This document shows positions 34,114 through 37,250 of a stretch of DNA of 37,250 nt, one piece after another; positions within the stretch are counted from its first letter, which is position 1; every line of letters starts with the position of its first letter. The notes beneath the pieces were generated by a model. That model made no database searches and was not told where the DNA came from. It was given only the letters and a program-made list of their open reading frames with translations. The position numbers and the translations under genes were made by a program. This stretch comes from Bacteroides sp. OM05-12 (GTDB lineage Bacteria > Bacteroidota > Bacteroidia > Bacteroidales > Bacteroidaceae), in assembly GCF_003438995.1 (NCBI RefSeq), contig NZ_QSUN01000028.1:1-37250 (forward strand), given 5' to 3'.

Positions 34114-35100
34114 ATGCACACACTTAACAATTTCTTACAAGAACACAAGAAAGCAATCTATGTAACTTTACTTGCTGTATTGACACTTTTCTTATTAATG
34201 GAATATATTCCTGTCTTGGCCCCTTATTCAGAATGGGTTACACCTCCGGTTGCTCTTTTTGTAGGATTGGCTTTTGCTTTGATTTGTGGGCAAGCGCATC
34301 CTAAATTCAATAAAAAGACTTCGAAATATTTACTTCAATATTCGGTGGTAGGTTTAGGATTCGGTATGAATCTGCAAGCGTCTTTAGCTTCCGGAAAGGA
34401 AGGTATGGAGTTCACGATTATCTCTGTAGTAGGAACGATGTTGATAGGTTGGTTTATTGGTAAGAGGATGTTGCGTGTAGACCGTGATACAGCCTATTTA
34501 ATAAGTTCGGGTACCGCTATTTGCGGTGGTAGTGCCATTGCTGCCGTCGGTCCTGTGTTGAAAGCAAACGATAGTTCTATGTCAGTCGCTTTAGGTACGA
34601 TATTTATTCTTAATGCGATAGCTTTGTTTGTATTTCCTGCTATCGGTCATGCATTGGATCTTAGTCAGCAACAGTTTGGTACATGGGCAGCGATTGCCAT
34701 CCATGATACAAGTTCTGTAGTTGGTGCGGGGGCAGCTTATGGTAAGGAGGCTCTTGAGGTGGCAACAACAATTAAGTTAACGCGTGCTTTATGGATTATT
34801 CCGTTGGCATTGGTTACTTCTTTTATTTTTAAAGGTGACGGTAAGAAGATCTCGATTCCTTGGTTCATATTCTTCTTTATTTTAGCTATCGTTGTGAATA
34901 CTTATCTTTTGGACAGTGTCCCTCAAGTAGGTCATGAAATTGCTCGTTTTGCTCGTAAAGGGCTGACTATAACCTTGTTCTTTATTGGTGCTTCTCTTTC
35001 GATGGATGTAGTAAGGCAAGTTGGTATTCGCCCGATGATACAAGGTATTCTTCTTTGGTTGGTGATCAGTGTAAGCTCATTGGTCTATATCCTTTGGTAA
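34114..35100 (+). CDS. yeiH: YeiH-family (UPF0324) putative anion exporter
   Basis: A 328-aa inner-membrane protein with about 10 hydrophobic helices. Family landmarks are KYLLQYSVVGLGFGMNL, AYLISSGTAICGGSAIAAVGPVLKA, AIAIHDTSSVVGAGAAYG and TIKLTRALWIIPLAL. YeiH proteins are annotated as putative sulfate exporters; related TauZ-type proteins are linked to release of sulfite or sulfate from sulfonates. Direct transport evidence is thin, so the substrate is an inference. Length is normal. A LysR gene precedes it, the usual arrangement for this family. Confidence 0.87.
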   Translation: MHTLNNFLQEHKKAIYVTLLAVLTLFLLMEYIPVLAPYSEWVTPPVALFVGLAFALICGQAHPKFNKKTSKYLLQYSVVGLGFGMNLQASLASGKEGMEFTIISVVGTMLIGWFIGKRMLRVDRDTAYLISSGTAICGGSAIAAVGPVLKANDSSMSVALGTIFILNAIALFVFPAIGHALDLSQQQFGTWAAIAIHDTSSVVGAGAAYGKEALEVATTIKLTRALWIIPLALVTSFIFKGDGKKISIPWFIFFFILAIVVNTYLLDSVPQVGHEIARFARKGLTITLFFIGASLSMDVVRQVGIRPMIQGILLWLVISVSSLVYILW

Positions 35101-35131
35101 ATCAAGGTTGTTTAGAGAAATAGATATATAC

Positions 35132-35184
35132 ACCCTTCTTCTATCCTTCCTTTATTATATATTGGTTTAGAAGAGGGGTTTTTA
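35132..35184 (+). terminator. Terminator of the yeiH-type gene
   Basis: ACCCTTCTTCTA (35132-35143) pairs with TAGAAGAGGGGT (35168-35179), with one G-U pair, and is followed by TTTTTATTTT. It separates the convergent miaA gene. Confidence 0.82.
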
Positions 35185-35189
35185 TTTTC

Positions 35190-36131
35190 TTATGTGGTTT
35201 GAAATTTTTCTTCGATATAGTTTAGGATTTCTTTTTCCTGTTCAGGATGAAACCATACGATCTCCTCGTCTCTTTTAAACCAAGTCATTTGCTTTCTGGA
35301 ATATATACGGGAGTTTTGCTTAATCTTTTCGATGGCAAAAGATAAATCCCATTCACCATCTAGATAGTTGAATATTTCTTTGTAACCGACTGTGTTGAGC
35401 GAATTGAGGTGTTTATAAGGATATACAACTTTTGCTTCTTCCAACAATCCATCTTCAATCATCATGTCTACACGGCGGTTGATACGTTCGTATAGCTCTT
35501 CCCTGTCACGTGTCAGACCGATTTTAAGGATATTGAATGGTCTTTCTTTGGCGGAGCGTGTACGGAAAGAAGTATAGGTACGTCCGGTCATGTAGCAAAT
35601 TTCTAATGCGTGAACTACCCGCTTGGGATTTTTTAAGTCGACAATCTTGTAATATTCGGGATCGAGCAGCTTTAATTCGGCACACAAATTATCAAGCCCT
35701 TCCTCTTCGTAGCGTTGTTTCATTAACGTGCGCGTTTTTTCGTCAACGGTAGGTATGTCATCAATCCCTTTGCACACAGCGTCTACATACATCATAGAGC
35801 CACCGGTGAGTATAACGATGTCTTTTTCTTGAAACAATACGGAGAGGAGTTTCATTACTTCCGTTTCATATTGCGCTGCACTGTAGTAATCTGTCAGTTG
35901 TAGTGTTCCGACAAAATGATGCGGAACACGTGCTAATTGTTCCGGGGTAGGAGCAGCCGTACCTATTTTAAGATCAGCGTAAAGTTGTCGGGAGTCGGAA
36001 GAAATAATATCGGTTTGAAAGCGTTCCGCCAGGCGGAGGCTTAATTCCGTCTTACCGACTCCGGTAGGACCAATGAGGACAAGTAAGGTTTTTGCTTTAG
36101 AATTTATCTTCTTCATAGGGACCACTGCCAC
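35190..36131 (-). CDS. miaA: tRNA dimethylallyltransferase MiaA
   Basis: A 313-aa enzyme that adds a dimethylallyl group to A37 of tRNAs reading UNN codons. It has P-loop GPTGVGKT (21-28), then [20 protein letters not shown] with the conserved catalytic Asp. Then come [40 protein letters not shown] and the C-terminal [20 protein letters not shown]. Length is usual. An alternative ATG, MKKINSK at 36116, would shorten the overlap with the upstream gene from 35 to 20 bp; both starts keep the P-loop. It is the second gene of a two-gene unit. Confidence 0.95.
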   Translation of the reverse strand: MAVVPMKKINSKAKTLLVLIGPTGVGKTELSLRLAERFQTDIISSDSRQLYADLKIGTAAPTPEQLARVPHHFVGTLQLTDYYSAAQYETEVMKLLSVLFQEKDIVILTGGSMMYVDAVCKGIDDIPTVDEKTRTLMKQRYEEEGLDNLCAELKLLDPEYYKIVDLKNPKRVVHALEICYMTGRTYTSFRTRSAKERPFNILKIGLTRDREELYERINRRVDMMIEDGLLEEAKVVYPYKHLNSLNTVGYKEIFNYLDGEWDLSFAIEKIKQNSRIYSRKQMTWFKRDEEIVWFHPEQEKEILNYIEEKFQTT

Positions 36132-36648
36132 CGCCTATGTCAAATCCTTCCGGATCGAAATCTTCTAAATCAAAATCCTGATCGCCATAAAACGTTTCAT
36201 CCAAATCAATAGAAGAGTTAGCTGCTGCCATTTCTTCAAAATCAATGGTTTGAGTAGGAGGATTGCCATGTTTCTTGGAACAAACGGCCTTGTCTAAGTC
36301 TTGTCCTGTAATAATTTCAGATAGTTCGATGAAAAATACACGCTCTGCAAGCGGATCGAATACATAAAGCAATTTCTGTTTTTCATCTTCAATCAGATCG
36401 CTTAACATGGTTTCTTTCATAATCCATGAGTCTTCTTCGGAATTATTGTCCATATCTTCCAATGTGATTTCTTTTTCTTTTTCCCAGTTATCATCACAAA
36501 TGAAGAAAGAAGTCATTTGGTCATCTTTGTAACCGACAGACTTTAGAATAGCTTCGTGCAAATCGAAGAATGTTGCTTCGGAATCTATTTTAATTTCCCG
36601 AACGAAATCGTCTACTTCGTCTGATATAATTGTAAATCTGTATACCAT
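36097..36648 (-). CDS. pRiA4b ORF-3-like / IS1096 passenger TnpR-like protein
   Basis: A 183-aa protein from [19 protein letters not shown]; the 21 extra upstream codons cover the promoter and are rejected. The N-terminal part (about 1-125) looks like the plasmid pRiA4b ORF-3 family: [20 protein letters not shown], then [30 protein letters not shown] and [21 protein letters not shown]. Despite the family's transposon-derived name, these proteins are common on chromosomes and no transposase is nearby. The C-terminal third is very acidic with Gly ([22 protein letters not shown] written in part) and probably disordered. It overlaps miaA. Its function is unknown. Confidence 0.78.
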   Translation of the reverse strand: MVYRFTIISDEVDDFVREIKIDSEATFFDLHEAILKSVGYKDDQMTSFFICDDNWEKEKEITLEDMDNNSEEDSWIMKETMLSDLIEDEKQKLLYVFDPLAERVFFIELSEIITGQDLDKAVCSKKHGNPPTQTIDFEEMAAANSSIDLDETFYGDQDFDLEDFDPEGFDIGGGSGPYEEDKF

Positions 36649-36671
36649 AATCTGATGATTTTTTAATGGCG

Positions 36672-36702
36672 TAAAAGTAGTAAAAATATTGCTGCGAGCA
36701 AA
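36672..36702 (-). promoter_or_regulatory. Promoter of the pRiA4b-like gene and miaA
   Basis: On the minus strand TTTG (36699-36702), 19 nt, then TACTTTTA (36672-36679), one base off the TAnnTTTG consensus. It ends 23 bp before the chosen ATG at 36648 and supports that start. Confidence 0.65.
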
Positions 36703-36816
36703 TATATGCATAGCAATTAAATGAAAAAATCATGAGGAAGTAATATTTCGGATTATCGGTAAAATCATGTGTATATTTACCGCTTGGTTTAACTGCAACA
36801 AATACCTGTTATTTTG

Positions 36817-37195
36817 CATACGGTCGATTGTTTATAAACTCCTATCGTTTGCAAACAATCGACCGTATCTTTGTCTACAAACGTCCTTATGTTTTTTTCA
36901 AACAACCTGATGTTTTAAAAAAACATCAAGATCGTTTTATAAATATCGCCTAAGGGGGCGTTACCCAACATTCAAGGGGACGACGGCTAACGCTCAAGGG
37001 AGCGATCGCTTACATCTACGGGAGCGTAAGCCAACACTCCCTTAGGTATTTTTAGCTTGTTATTTTGTTGATTTAGCAGTTCTCGATTTTACTTTGAACT
37101 GCCTTCATCTTATCACTATTTGCTCTTATGTTACTGATTACTATTTAATTAAAGTGAAGGCACTTTTTTTATGAACTGCACCCCAAAAGTTGGAC
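36817..37195 (+). repeat. 0.4-kb structured intergenic repeat, copy 2
   Basis: About 379 bp related to 20278-20671 in the same orientation. The opening inverted repeat (36818-36833 and 36853-36868) is the same as in copy 1, but the loop core reads TCCTATC, where copy 1 has GATAGGA. The nested fold is kept: CCTAAGGGGG (36949-36958) with CTCCCTTAGG (37037-37046), enclosing AAGGGRRCG tandem units and a CTTAC/GTAAG hairpin. A GCCTTCA/GTGAAGGC pair follows. The last 24 bases are the insertion-sequence end at 37172. Confidence 0.85.
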
Positions 37196-37250
37196 AAGAC
37201 AAGTCTTACACATGAAATTAAGTTATTGTTATTCTTTGTCCGAGAAAAAA
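37172..37250 (+). mobile_element. Probable left end of an IS3-type insertion sequence (cut by the window)
   Basis: TGAACTGCACCCCAAAAG followed by TTGGACAAG at 37172-37198 has the TG start and the CTGCACCCC...AAGTTGGACA pattern of terminal inverted repeats of the IS3/IS150 group. A short open frame begins at 37212 (MKLSYCYSLSEKK), where the first transposase gene would be expected, and is open to the window edge. The other end and target duplication cannot be seen. Confidence 0.5.
37212..37250 (+). CDS. Possible start of IS3-type OrfA (partial)
   Basis: Thirteen codons (MKLSYCYSLSEKK), open at the window edge, 40 bp inside the putative insertion-sequence end. That is the usual place for OrfA, the helix-turn-helix transposase subunit. 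Too short to identify by itself; the call rests on the terminal repeat. Confidence 0.3.
   Translation, partial: MKLSYCYSLSEKK

Noticed and set aside
36097..36648. Active transposon implied by the IS1096-passenger family name
   Set aside because: No transposase or terminal repeats around the gene; it overlaps miaA and has its own promoter, so it is a resident chromosomal gene.

Overview
The window reads as a chromosomal segment of a Bacteroides-type bacterium (Bacteroidota). The evidence is repeated promoter boxes of the TAnnTTTG class, several with a TTG/TTTG element 19-20 bp upstream. Gene content agrees: long NusB, DUF5606, PUR-like DUF3276, LruC-domain lipoprotein, 106-aa YajC. Exported proteins also show Gln just after the signal-peptidase site. 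Most genes are core housekeeping; the unusual content lies in a few intergenic regions and small exported proteins.

Layout. 45-117: initiator tRNA-fMet (minus). 343-2378: tetR, fabG-like and rluA-like operon (plus). 2462-2875: small exported QEPEKK-repeat protein (minus) behind a sigma-54-like promoter and a palindromic putative enhancer site. 3079-10417: one minus-strand run of five genes (cyclophilin lipoprotein, M16 protease, MATE pump, hybrid histidine kinase, sigma-54 response regulator). 10418-11606: a 1.2-kb spacer with two phased repeat arrays, then clpB (plus). 14325-17770: nusB, yajC, ybbR, coaE and DUF5606 (minus). 18011-20225: PUR-like gene and rplY, pth, hslR (plus). 20226-21069: repeat-rich spacer. 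21070-30023: Kef-type antiporter, HIT protein, pepT, gcvT, purF-like and LruC lipoprotein genes (minus). 30210-31975: crcB and eno (plus). 32068-32331: tiny Cys/Lys-rich exported protein (minus). 32546-35100: unknown gene, lysR and yeiH (plus). 35190-36648: pRiA4b ORF-3-like gene and miaA (minus). 36817-37195: second copy of the repeat at 20278, abutting a probable IS3-type insertion-sequence end that runs off the window.

How parts may work together. The hybrid kinase carries HisKA, HATPase, receiver and Hpt domains, so it can feed a phosphorelay to the NtrC-type regulator encoded just after it. The next gene downstream has the best sigma-54 promoter match I found, with TGTRGAA half-sites and a palindrome about 110-130 bp upstream of the likely transcription start. 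I infer that the QEPEKK-repeat protein is a target of this system.

Other points of interest: a hairpin whose loop is inverted between the two 0.4-kb repeat copies, a 21-bp-phased palindrome array, an 84-bp tandem array of GACATT boxes, a PurF homologue with a destroyed glutaminase site, and a metallothionein-like Cys-rich protein.
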